From contig OU862923.1 in assembly GCA_917880885.1 (NCBI GenBank), positions 22,976,770-23,040,769 of the forward strand: a stretch of 64,000 bases of DNA, read 5' to 3'. Below, one piece after another: positions 49,470 through 60,019 of the stretch. Position numbers and translations under genes: made by a program. How positions within the stretch are numbered: position 1 is the first letter of the stretch; each line of letters starts with the position of its first letter. Below the pieces are notes generated by a model, which saw nothing but the letters and a program-made list of their open reading frames with translations, ran no database searches and was not told the origin of the DNA. This DNA is from Limnephilus marmoratus. Lineage: Eukaryota; Arthropoda; Insecta; Trichoptera; Limnephilidae.

Positions 49470-50075
49470 TGGGGGCTCCACCGAAGCCATAGTTAAGTTA
49501 GCCTCCCAAAAACTGGGCGTACTGTACAGGGCCTGCAGATACTTTAATAGTACACAACTGCTAACCTTGTACAAATCACAAGTACGCCCCACGGTTGAAT
49601 TTGGCAGCCATCTCTGGTCTGGAGCTCCAAAATACCTGAAAAATACCCTCGACTCTGTGCAGAAACGGACGGTCCGTTTGATAGATTCTCCCATCTTAAC
49701 AGACGGATTGCAATCTTTAGTTAATCTTCGTCGGGTGGTATTACAATGGAAGATGCTCCGAGGAACTAGCATCATTGATGCCTTCGGCACCGGTGCATAG
49801 TCGGGAAACACGCCAAACGCGTGCCCAACATTTGTACACGGTTGACATTTGTCACATGAGAACGGGTCGTTTCTTCGACTCGTTCTTGTGTTCAACAGCT
49901 CGGCTGTGGAATGATTTTCCAGCCTCTGTGTTTCCTCCTTCCTACAACAAGGGTCTCTTCAAGACCAATGTTCATTCCTTCCTCTCCTCATAAAGACCCT
50001 CTGCACAGCTTCCCAGATGACATAGGCCCTGAGGGAAATTATTTTCCGCAGGGCCTCCTGTGTAAAGTTAATGTA
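49470..50075 (+). pseudogene. CR1-like LINE 3' end, third copy
   Basis: Frame LYRACRYFNSTQLLTLYKSQ, VRPTVEFGSHLWSGAPKYLK, then after a shift SRETRQTRAQHLYTVDICHM and TARLWNDFPASVFPPSYNKG. Ends with the same CAGGGCCTCCTGTGTAAAGT 3' UTR as the 33-kb copy. Bases 50,076-50,617 show no feature. Confidence 0.7.
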
Positions 50076-50617
50076 AAAAAAAAATATCCAATAGGCCACT
50101 TGCATCACATTTTTAAAAAATTTGTTCCGGTTTAGGCAAATATTCTAAGACATTCTGTATTTTTTTAATCGTATTTTTGAAACCCTGGGGATTTTTTGAA
50201 AATTTCAATCCGAAAAATCAGACCATTTTTTATAAATCGGAAAGACGGGACATAATTTTATAGGTGCGAAAAAACGATAATTACATAGACGAAAATCATT
50301 TAAAAAAATAACGTTTTCCACACGCACAGGAGAATAACGAGGCATACCAAAAATATTACATCTCATAAATATTTTCTTCCTTGATCCATCTTATTGATCA
50401 TAAATCATTATAATATACAACGTCTATATTACTAAATCCAATGTATTATACTTGTACTTGTAAATTATAATAATAATAAGAATATTATACAATTTGATTT
50501 TGTTAAAATCCTGTGTCCTGTGGATGTCATTTTGGCACATAGTTTGTCTAGGCCTGTCGAAAATCCTCAATGTGTACCATTTTCATAGCATCTCCAAAGC
50601 TGACATATTATGACATA

Positions 50618-51360
50618 GGCTGGCCGCGTACACACGTTTTCCGTATTCGATTTCCTAATGCGGAATTTCGATTTGGAATTCCGTGAGACTAGCGTAAACG
50701 TTCGTTTTTCTTCATTCGGAATGTATACACGTCAGTACAGATAGTGATAGCGTGGTGAACGCACGACGATGGAGGACGACGATTTATTAGCAATTGCATT
50801 TCTGTTAATAATGAAGAAGAAAAAGAAACGTCGGTATTGGGTACATCCATTGAATACTCGGAGAATCTACGAGAGTCCGTTTTATCTGAAGAGAGCTATG
50901 TTACGAGCACACCCAGATAAATTCTTTGATTTCTACAGGATGTCAATAAATTCTTTTGATGAACTTCGTAATGGCATACGTGATAAATTAATAAAACAAA
51001 ATACCTGCATGAGATTATCTTTGGATACGTAAGATTCTATGCGTAACAAATGCAAAGAATACGTCCGATGCACGCGGTGCGGGTGCGATACTGAATAGAA
51101 ATTTCCGAACGTGTGCGCCGGCACAAACAAAATATATGCAAGCGTTGCGTTCCGCATGGTGTCATTAGGTTTTTTCCAGTAGGTTTCTCCGAACCGGCCG
51201 GCTTGCAATCGAAACGTGCGTACGGAATTTGTTCCGTTCGGAAAAAAAGCGAACATGTGCGTCAGTTATAGTATTTTCTACTGATTCCATGCAATCGGAT
51301 GTCCGAATACGGAAAACGAATTCGGAAATCGAATACGGAAAAGTGTGTATGCGGCCAGCC
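50618..51360 (+). mobile_element. internally deleted PIF/Harbinger transposon
   Basis: Inverted ends GGCTGGCCGCGTACACACG and (inverse) GGCTGGCCGCATACACAC, both followed by TTTTCCGTATTCGATTTCC. Flanks are ATA and TTA, a near TWA duplication. The 50,769-51,032 frame reads KKKRRYWVHPLNTRRIYESP and HPDKFFDFYRMSINSFDELR, the N-terminus of a HARBI1-like transposase. The catalytic DDE domain is absent. Confidence 0.8.
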
Positions 51361-52040
51361 TTAAAGAACTTATTTTCTATCGGGGGCTCCTGTGTGGAGG
51401 CCTATGGGCACGAGTTCAGGAGCACCCTCTTGATCCGCCCCTGTTCCCAACATTAGAATTATATTTTTCATTCTAACTTGGAATCAGGAACAGAAAACTT
51501 AACATGTAGGTCGTTTTAGTCATAACTTGAAAACTTAAATACAAAATTGAAATACGTAATAATAATAAGTATACAAATATTTATGAAGTTTCTTCTGAAA
51601 AGTAATAAAACAGCAATATATATATATTTTTTTTCAGTGCACAAATCGTGGAGATATTTTTTGAAACATGTTATATTATTTACAAAAATATCTATGAAAG
51701 TTTTTATTTTAAGTTATAATTAGGTACTCTAATACTATATTGTGGGGTCGGCCTACTTCACCGTACATTCCTATTGGGAAGCATACAAATGTTATTTCAT
51801 ATGGCTTATACCGTTTGGGTGTTTTTCATTTTGTAATACCCATTACTTATTTGAACTTTCTTTTGAGACACCTTTTAAATTACTTACTTTCAAAATTTAT
51901 TCTCGGAAAATATTCCGAATACCAATCTATATTCTTCGATTTGATTTTGATGCAATGAAAATATAAAAAAAAAAATAACAACATTTTGTATTACTGCGTA
52001 TAATGCTAGTCTTACTCGTATGCAATACTCTCATAATATA
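51361..52040. other. AT-rich spacer with a direct-repeat start
   Basis: Nothing coding was recognised. GTGGGGTCGGCCTACTTCAC at 51,742 resembles GTGGGCTTGGCCTATATCAC at 52,042. Confidence 0.3.
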
Positions 52041-52044
52041 TGTG

Positions 52045-52097
52045 GGCTTGGCCTATATCACCATATTAGCGAGCGATATGGTCAAATAGGCCAAGCC
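52045..52097. repeat. 53-base hairpin
   Basis: GGCTTGGCCTAT pairs perfectly with ATAGGCCAAGCC, and inside it CCATAT pairs with ATATGG around a 9-base loop. Confidence 0.75.
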
Positions 52098-52460
52098 AAC
52101 ATCTAACAGTATTGATACGGTAACGTCTGCGTGGTTGAATTTCAGAACCCAGCGTTGTTGTCTGACGCCACGCAATACGCGCCGCGCCACAAATAACATC
52201 TGTGTACGTGGAATTTGATACAAAGCTACTATTATAATTCGGTTTAGAATTCAAGAATTCGTCACAAGATGTAGCTACTTCTGTCAGCAGGTCGGATGGG
52301 GACGTCTCCCCCCTAGGTATAACTGCTACGAATTTGTGAATTTTTCTCCAAACTTGCTTCAAATTCAAACCCAAGCATCTCATGTCTCGGGCAATCAAAT
52401 CCCGATGACAATCTCCTCCACCGCCTGCCCATTTCCATCCTTCATCCACCTTGATGCGCG
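52066..52460 (-). CDS. orphan open frame, possible exon, function unknown
   Basis: On the minus strand 127 codons are open from DEGWKWAGGGGDCHRDLIAR through DMRCLGLNLKQVWRKIHKFV, RGETSPSDLLTEVATSCDEF to a stop at 52,066. The first residues follow TTTTATTATAG at about 52,460, a plausible splice acceptor. Codon content looks protein-like (W, C, G-rich start; amphipathic middle), but I do not recognise the family. The C-terminal part overlaps the hairpin at 52,045-52,097, so the end may come from a repeat. It could be a host exon or a transposon-derived piece. Confidence 0.3.
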
Positions 52461-53062
52461 GGCTATAATAAAATTTACCTTTGTTCTCTTATATAAAAGA
52501 TAAATAAATAATTATATATATTTATTATGGTATACATATTTGTTGCATATGAATACATACATGCATGGGTGTATGTAAAAATGTCTGTATGTGTGTGTTT
52601 ATCTATACAAAATGTATACCACTCACAGATAAACAAACCATCAAAAAAAATTATTAATGTCCTTCATCTTGCCCAAGGTAGCCCGAACATCGGGCAAAAA
52701 AAAAAAATCCATCAGGTGACATTACTACAGTTTGCAAGACAAAGGGGTTAATTTCTCCCTGTAACTTGCCATAAACCAATATATAAAAAAAAAATATGTA
52801 GTATCTCTCTGGATATGGAAAGATTGACGGTAATAAATGTTGTATCAAGTGGCTATATATTACATATGACGTCATTGCTCTGTCTCGGTTACTCTGTCCC
52901 GGTGATTAGCTACACTGGATGACAGTGGATCCGAGGAACGGACTATTTTTGGAACCAGTTCCTATTGGATTTAAAAAATGGTCACCAACACTAACTGGGC
53001 GAAGTCGAACCAAAAGCCGCCCACAGGGCCTAGCAGTTAAAACCTGTGGGGCCGGTTTTTAA

Positions 53063-53414
53063 GCCGCCGCTACCCGAATTTCTACCGATTTTTAAGCTCT
53101 TAAAAAAATATACGTTATTTTTGAAGATAATACCTAAACACGTTCCACGCCGAAACGCAAATTATATGAAAATGATTATAAACACGTTTGTTTCAGTTAT
53201 TTTACAAGTTATGGGTGTGAAAACATTCACAATCTTTCTTTAAATGATACGACGCCTTCCACGAGATTTTTGCTCTATTTTAAACGAGTCGTATTTTATT
53301 AAACATTTTCACAATTTTCGCATCGATTTTACCGCTTTAAATATTAGCGCGCTCCTCTAACGTTCGTAATTACATATCTCTCCATCTTCTTCTTTTGAGC
53401 GCGGGTGCGGCGCC
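53063..53414. mobile_element. piggyBac-type MITE with TTAA duplication, copy 3 (inverted)
   Basis: Flanked by TTAA (53,059-53,062; 53,415-53,418). Ends GCCGCCGCTACC and (inverse) GGCGCCGCACCC. It is an inverted, shorter (352 bp) and more diverged copy of 5,981-6,400. Confidence 0.75.
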
Positions 53415-53469
53415 TTAACAGCTAGTATCATATTCTTAGAGTACAGCGTACGCGTGAGACTAGCTCATA

Positions 53470-53780
53470 GATCCTCAACCTTTTTTACCCACCGCCTACT
53501 TTGAGAATATATTTATTTATAGCGCCCCCTAACTCCTGAATCCGAACGGAGGGGGCGTAATGGGATACCACGACGGAGGGGGCATAATGGGATACCATGA
53601 TGGGGTTACATTTGCCAAGGGGGCGTGGGACGGGGAAAATATTTTAAGGTGTGACGTAATTTATGGATTGAGGCAAGATAGGATGGGGTGTGATGGGTTT
53701 CTCCGGGTCTCCTACCGCCCCCCTGAAAGTCTGGAACGCCCCTGAGGGGGCGTTATCGCCCACGTTGAGAACCTACGGAC
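53470..53780. mobile_element. hAT-like non-autonomous element
   Basis: Ends TCCTCAACCTTTTTTACCC and (inverse) GGTTCTCAACGTGGGCGATA resemble the common hAT terminus also seen at 46,042. The body repeats GGAGGGGGCGTAATGGGATA-type units. The stretch 53,781-55,739 beyond shows no recognised gene or repeat. Confidence 0.45.
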
Positions 53781-55739
53781 TAGCTTAAACAGCGCAAATA
53801 GTTAGATACATGTAGTTTTTGCAAAAAAATAAATAACATGTTGCTTGATTATTGATGACACGATCAAGAACCGATACTTATATATATTTAATTGGTTAAA
53901 CATTTGTTAACACAAATGATTACACACGTAAATTATGAATCCCACGTCATTATTCGCTTACGGAATTAAATTGCTTCATTTCCTAAAAGCATCTATTTTA
54001 ACCCTTTAGCGTGAGTAGATATTAAATTTTGTACATACATTCTAAAGTGTGAAAAATATAAGTTCCTGGAATTCTTTGGTTCTTAAAATGATACATTTTT
54101 TTTACTTTCTTGAAATGCTATTTTTGGGCATAAAAAGGGATTTGTTAAAAATGTTAATGATAATTTCTCGTTTTCAATATCAAAAACATGGCATGCATAT
54201 TTTTCGAAGCGGTCATGAAGTAGCAAAAACCCTCGAAGAACTTACCGTTTGAGTTCGCTGGAGTTTTCTGTCTGGAATTTATAGTTCAACTCGACGATTT
54301 TCGGCTGCCAATATTATTTTCGTCAAGATCTCTGAATAATTAAAATATCCTTTCCGTGGTCTAAAAATAAGACAAAATGCCAAATTGGTTGTTCCCACTA
54401 TATTCGGGTATTTTACCCCAAATATTCAGTTGACATTCTTTGAGGCTTCACTGAGTGGTTGGCTAAGGGACACGGAAGCTAAGTGTAGTTTATGGTCAGA
54501 CTATATTGTTACTCTGAGGGTCAGACCGAAAGCCATTCACATTTTTTGTTGGTACTTGCCAAGAGATTTATTGTATTTATTGTATGTTCTCTATTTTATG
54601 CAGGTGCTTGCAGGTTTTTACAGATGCAATGCCGCCTCATGGAGCCTCATGAATGAGTTTTTCTTTTGCCCTGTTTAATTTATCTTTGTCCTACTAACCT
54701 ATTTTTTTGCATTTTGTTTTTCCTGTTAAGCACTTGCATACTGCTTACTAACAACGTATGCAAGGACACTGGAGGTCTAGATTCGTTCAAAATAAATAAA
54801 TGTAGCTTCGTTTAACCCATTGGCCACAGAATTAATGAGCAAAAAAATTGGCCTTCACCACTGAATTAATTTTGTACCAAAAATTGAAAACCTGCATTGG
54901 TGTACTAAATCTATTGTAACTTTTAAACCATATATTCAAATAAATTAATTTCTTTAAATTTATTTACATATTCGATTAAGGTAAAGAAAAACATTAAAAT
55001 AAAATTAAAAAAATATATTGAAATGTCTGTAAATAAGGATACAAATATAACCTTCTCTTTTTTCGTAAGTTTTTTTTCACATTTTTATTTAAAAAAGTTA
55101 CAAAAAAACATATTATTCATAAATCAAACAATAATGATTGTTGTTTTTTACATGCATATATTACTAATGACTAATAAAATAATGGTATGATAGTCCTCAA
55201 AGCAATCAGGGACGTTCAGGGTCACTACCAAAAGCCTAGAACCACTCGCAATTTTGAAGAAATTAAATGGCGGCTGGCAGCATACAAAACTTGGAACACA
55301 AATATCAGTGAAAAAACATAAGAAACATTTTATTGCCAATTATTCGAAATGAATGATTAATTATCTACAGAATGTTCGGCATTTAAAATTTTATTCAAAA
55401 ATGTCATTGTTGAGCTCGTATTCCGTTTTTTGGCGGACCTACTCTAGCCCGTCAGCGTGCCGGGGTTTGTGGTTAAGTACCTGAGTTGCACACCCGGCAG
55501 GCTGTCGGGGTTTGTGGCCAATGGGTTAACAAAAAAATTAGAATCTTGCGAGAGCCTTGAAGGAGTAACCATCTGTTACTTATACCAGGGCGGGTGAGAG
55601 GTGGATAACCTCCACTGGTCCCACTACACAATAATCCCAAATGTGCAATCTAAATCGGTTTGAAGTAAAACTAATGTCGGCAAATTAGTTACTTCTACTC
55701 CCTCATAAAGGCCAATTTGAGCAGGCCACATATGTCCGT

Positions 55740-56005
55740 GTGAGGCGTGGATTTTCTTTACCTCCTTTGCAATCCTTCCCTTTGTCCCTCTCTCGTACCC
55801 TACCCCTCCGTCACTCCTCCATCCCCGTTTCCACCGACCTTCTCCTCCCGCGCCCCTTCCCCTTCTGCGTTCTTTTTCCGCTTTTCCCGCCTTCCACCGT
55901 CCCGCGAACCACCTTCCCCTCCCGCGTTCCCCTTCCCTGCTCCCTCTCTCCCTTCCCATCGTTCCCCTCCCCTTCCCCTTCTCGCCTTCCCTCCCTGGTG
56001 CTAAA
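55740..56005 (+). repeat. pyrimidine-rich low-complexity tract
   Basis: About 265 bases of CCTTCCC/CTCC-type sequence. Several frames stay open on both strands only because stop codons are rare in such composition; they are not called as genes. Confidence 0.75.
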
Positions 56006-56608
56006 CCACATGAAATACATACATTTTTCAAACCACTTTTATAATTTTTTATACAAATTTTCTACAAACCTTCGTAGGCATACGCACATCAAATCACCAA
56101 AATTTTATCGCAATAAGAGGAATGATATAGGAAGGCGTACAGGACAAACAAAAAACATTAATTTTTATATATAGAGATAAAGATTATATCGGTGATTCAA
56201 ACTTTTAACCTGAATATCTCGGTTTCATGCAAATGTCGAGTGAGTTCGTAAGTACATATCAAGTGATATTACATTTCTCCAAAAAGTATTGTATCTGAGT
56301 TGCCCATAAATTGCAAATTAAGTATTTTAGAACTTTGTTTCGTAATTATTCGCGATCTTAAATAGAAGTTGAACATATTTTGCATAAGGAAATAAGGTAA
56401 GAAATTTGATGCAAAAAGTTAATTTTGGCCAAAATGTCAGATGATATTAATTGATATTAAAAATCACCCACTGTCGCAAATAATTCCCTTCAATCTTGAT
56501 TTTTCACAGATTAATGTAAAACACATAAACATATCCCCCCTTATAATAAATGTGTTTACAACGGCAAAACAACCATTTACAATACATAAATGGTAAGTAT
56601 TATATATA

Positions 56609-56985
56609 CAGGGTGTCCGGGGGTAAAGTGCATTAACTTCGGGAGGTGATGCTACATGACATTATAAGTGAAAAAGATATGTAACTTTTTTCGAAATTCC
56701 AACTTTTAGGGGGAGTTTTGTGGTAAAAAGATAAAATTAGACCGGCGTGTTCGGCCAGCATTATTATTTTCCGCTGTTACGATACGGGCCAATCACAACC
56801 ATGCAATGTTACCACAATCGTGCCCGGCAGGCTCTCAGCAAGTAAGTAAGGATTTTTTTAGTAGGTACGTCTTTTTGTACGGGAAAAAAAGTTGGAATTT
56901 CGGAAAAAGTTGTTAATATTTTTTACTCCTACCATCATGTAGAATCACCTCCCGAAGTTAATGCACTTTACCCCCGGACACCCTG
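56609..56985. mobile_element. MITE with CAGGGTGTCCGGGGGTAAAG ends
   Basis: Inverted repeats of about 50 bases (CAGGGTGTCCGGGGGTAAAG, then GCATTAACTTCGGGAGGTGA) bound 377 bp, with TA-rich flanks. A second CAGGGTGTCCAGACGTGG start lies at 56,990. Tc1/mariner origin is possible. Confidence 0.75.
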
Positions 56986-56999
56986 TGTACAGGGTGTCC

Positions 57000-57062
57000 A
57001 GACGTGGTGGGGGGGGGGAGGCTTTGGGGGGGGGGGGGGGGCTTTGGGGGGGGGGATAACTT
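57000..57062 (+). repeat. poly-G tracts
   Basis: Three G runs separated by GAGGCTTT / CTTT spacers. Potential G-quadruplex former. Confidence 0.7.
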
Positions 57063-57269
57063 TGCAAAGGTGCGGTGTGTGAGTGCGGGGAGGGGGTAGT
57101 GACAGGCGCAACATCTTGGAGATTTAGTAGCAATGGATCCGTACTCGGGACTCGGGAGCGCATCGCGCTTTCTGCGTGCGCGTATATTACTAAAACCGCA
57201 ATTCCAACGTTACTGCTCAGCGTTTATTTCGAGCAGAATATCGAACACGCACTGCTCCAAGCCGGATCA

Positions 57270-57760
57270 GTTTCAGAAGATGGATAGAAATGTTCGAGAA
57301 TACTGGTTCAACGGTTCAAATCCCAAACAGAAGCCATTTGCGTACAGTTAGAGACGAAGAAACCATTGAAGAAGTGAGACAGTCGTGATTGTTGGTTGTT
57401 GTTGCGATCGTTTTCTTTTTGAAAGTGACGGATTTTGAGGAGTTTGACATTCTCATTATTTCACTTCTTCAATAACCAGTAGATATTCTCGAACATTTCT
57501 ATCCATCTTCTGGTGCTGTTCTCGCTTGCTGTTCTCATTGTCTTACAGCCCAATCATGGACATGTTCCCCTACCCACCCACTCTTCATTAATACCCAGCA
57601 ACGGCTCCACCCCTACCATAATAATACATTGTTCTCATCCACTATTTTATAACTGTCAAATCAGTATACGTTTGCCCTGAAGAAGGAACGGTCGTTCCGA
57701 AACCAGTCAGCTTTAGTCAAATATATAAGTCCAAACAAAGTAACATTGTTTCATTTATTT
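57270..57760 (+). mobile_element. Penelope-like terminal region with inverted segment and hammerhead-like motif
   Basis: AGAAGATGGATAGAAATGTT at 57,275 is inverted at 57,480-57,513 (ACATTTCTATCCATCTTCTG). Downstream, CTGAAGA (57,677-57,683), a perfect hairpin GGAAC-GGTC-GTTCC, and GAAAC (57,699-57,703) match the order seen in other Penelope ends here. No coding recognised. The stretch to 58,858 holds no other clear feature. Confidence 0.5.
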
Positions 57761-58858
57761 ATAATGGATAACCACAAAGTTATAGCTACATTCAAAAGTA
57801 TAATTGAAGTGAAAACTTTAGCACCGTTGTGATTTGAAACTCGATGAAACGATAAAGCGACACTAAAAAGAGATAAACATATACATCTATAGAATTTAGC
57901 TTGCGAGAGACTAAGACAGAATAATCGGTAATTTATGCGGTGCTTCGTAGCTTTCCCACTTTTGTCTACTTAAATTTTCTGAAGGTTTCACTTCTATCGC
58001 ATGTGAACTGCACACTTGTAATTTTAATTTTTCAGATTCTGTATAAAATTGCCCACACGCAAGTGACGGGTTTGATTTTTTCGAACGGATGTTATTGTAA
58101 ATTTGGCAGCGCTGATACAATCAATGGTTACATTTAAAACATACACTGGGTAGGATTCCACCTAACCAGGCCAGTTTAAGCAAATCAAAGCAAAGTGTTT
58201 TGCATTTATCAACTTCTTGATATGTCTAAATTATATTTTGTTTATTTTTTAATACTAATTTTTCAACTAAACACAGATTTTGTTCGGTCCAAGGTTTGTT
58301 AAGTAATTCTTCCAATATGTTCTGAAATGCTAAAAATTTCTTGGTTATTTGTCGCCGGTTCCACATATGGGATCTGCATTTCATTAAAACAATAGATTTC
58401 TTTAATTTATATCTATGTATGTAGTCCAAGGTTGCGGTGCTTCACAAAGGTCTCCGTTGATTGCCGATTCTAGTTTCATTTAATCTTTTGAACAAATTGT
58501 GATCTCTGCTCACAAGCTTGACAAGTGTTTTTCTGCTGATCGCAATGTGTTAAAAAGCTGAAGCGGATCAAAAATTAAACCCTTTCAGACATCTAAAAAC
58601 ACAATGGTAGTAATTGAACATTTGATGGCAATGTTAAATTTGAATTTATGTGAAACACCCCGACCATTGTGTTTTGCACGTTAATATGATTTTACTTACT
58701 TTATTGGAAATAATTTCAGTTCTAATCATTGGTGTACATTAGACCATTTGGTCATTCTCTGGCATAATCTCATAACAATAATTTAACTATGGAAAGCAGA
58801 TATTGTATTATTATTTTTTATGCATTGCACGGTTGGTTTATTTTACATTTCATTTTAG

Positions 58859-59017
58859 AGGGATTATACTATCGCCCTCCGACGGATGACTGTAAGTTTA
58901 CAAGACCCGAAGTACGTCACTGGTTTCAGAGGTCACGTTGCAAGGCACAATCGTACATCCCGTTACACATTGTCTTTAAGTGGTATTCTCGTCCAACCAC
59001 TTTACAATAATGTTTCT
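58859..59017 (+). CDS. DUF1091 paralogue B, exon 2
   Basis: Between ...CATTTTAG and GTAAGT a 53-codon phase-0 exon encodes RDYTIALRRMTVSLQDPKYV, TGFRGHVARHNRTSRYTLSL and SGILVQPLYNNVS. It aligns with exon 2 of gene A: Q-D-x-x-Y-x-T, then V-A-R-x-N-R-[ST]-S-x-Y-x-L, ending at the same phase. A signal-peptide-like frame (ATG 58,789, MESRYCIIIFYALHG...) abuts it in a different frame. It may be chance, or exon 1 joined through an indel. No convincing first exon was found. Confidence 0.75.
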
Positions 59018-59440
59018 GTAAGTAATATATTGCTTACAACTATTTTTTAAGTATCTACCTTGTAGCTGAGTACCTAACCTACAGGAATCGAAACCTTTCT
59101 ATATTATGGCCCTGACAGAGACAGTCAAGATGCCCCCCGAGCTTATTCAAATATAATTTCTTATATGACAGATTTTTTTTGAAGTGAAACATCTTGATTT
59201 GAAAATCAATGAAACGGAAATGACACTAAAACAGACAAAAACATATATCTATAGGATTTACCCTTCGAGAGGATGAGATAGAATGAAACCTTATCTACTC
59301 ACAGTGCCTACGAAGCGTCTATTGTACCTGCTCAAACTTTTATTTTTGTTAACCTAGCAGTCAAAAGTGAAAAAAATATCTGTGCATTGGAATTCGAGGG
59401 ATATGATTTTAAATTTTCACGGCCAAAAGTATTTTGGATA

Positions 59441-59620
59441 TTTATTTTTGGGGTGTTATACCGTGTTGCGCTACCTCCTTCTTTAGCCAACGTTTCGGAC
59501 AGCGTTACAGTGTCGACTATCACACATCTGCCCTGATGTTGGGCACTGTAACGCTGCCCGAAACAAGAAAGAGAACCCGAAGGAGGTAGCGCAACATGGC
59601 ATAACACCCCAAAAATAAAT
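59441..59620. repeat. 180-base foldback
   Basis: The outer arm TTTATTTTTGGGGTGTTATA / CCGTGTTGCGCTACCTCCTT is inverted at 59,580-59,620, and an inner arm GTTTCGGACAGCGTTACAGT at 59,544-59,564. Mismatches are few. It sits in the intron of paralogue B. Confidence 0.75.
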
Positions 59621-60019
59621 AACGAAAATAAGAATTCGAATTGAAATCCTTTTCTTCGTATTATTTTATTATTATTTTCGTATTTAAATGTCCTAATCTT
59701 ATTACTTATTGCATGTTAAGGCGATACTTTAAAGAATTCATAATATTCTCTTTCATAGAGGGCGCGAGTTTAATAACTTTAGGGAAAAACGCTTTTCACA
59801 AGTAATGCATTAAAATTTTAAGAACAATTAATTGTTCGCGCCTGTACTTACGCAGTATGAATATGAATAAATAGTTTTGTTGATAAACAAACTCAAATAT
59901 TTCCAAAAAGGCTAATAAATACAATATGGTATCGGTGATTCAATCCAATGATGTATTTGTTAGCTTTTCTTGTAAGATTTGAGTTTGTTTATGGAAAAAA
60001 TTATTTATTCATGTTTATA

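Noticed and set aside
54385..54678. 97-codon plus-strand frame
   Set aside because: No recognisable domain or splice context; AT-rich and isolated.
55624..56174. Overlapping long open frames on both strands
   Set aside because: They come from a pyrimidine-rich tract with few stop codons; Pro/Ser or Arg/Gly/Glu composition only.
58789..59010. 73-codon frame starting with a signal-like leader as a stand-alone gene
   Set aside because: Its C-terminal half is out of frame with the spliced exon 58,859-59,017, which matches the DUF1091 family; the leader may be exon 1 only if an indel is assumed.
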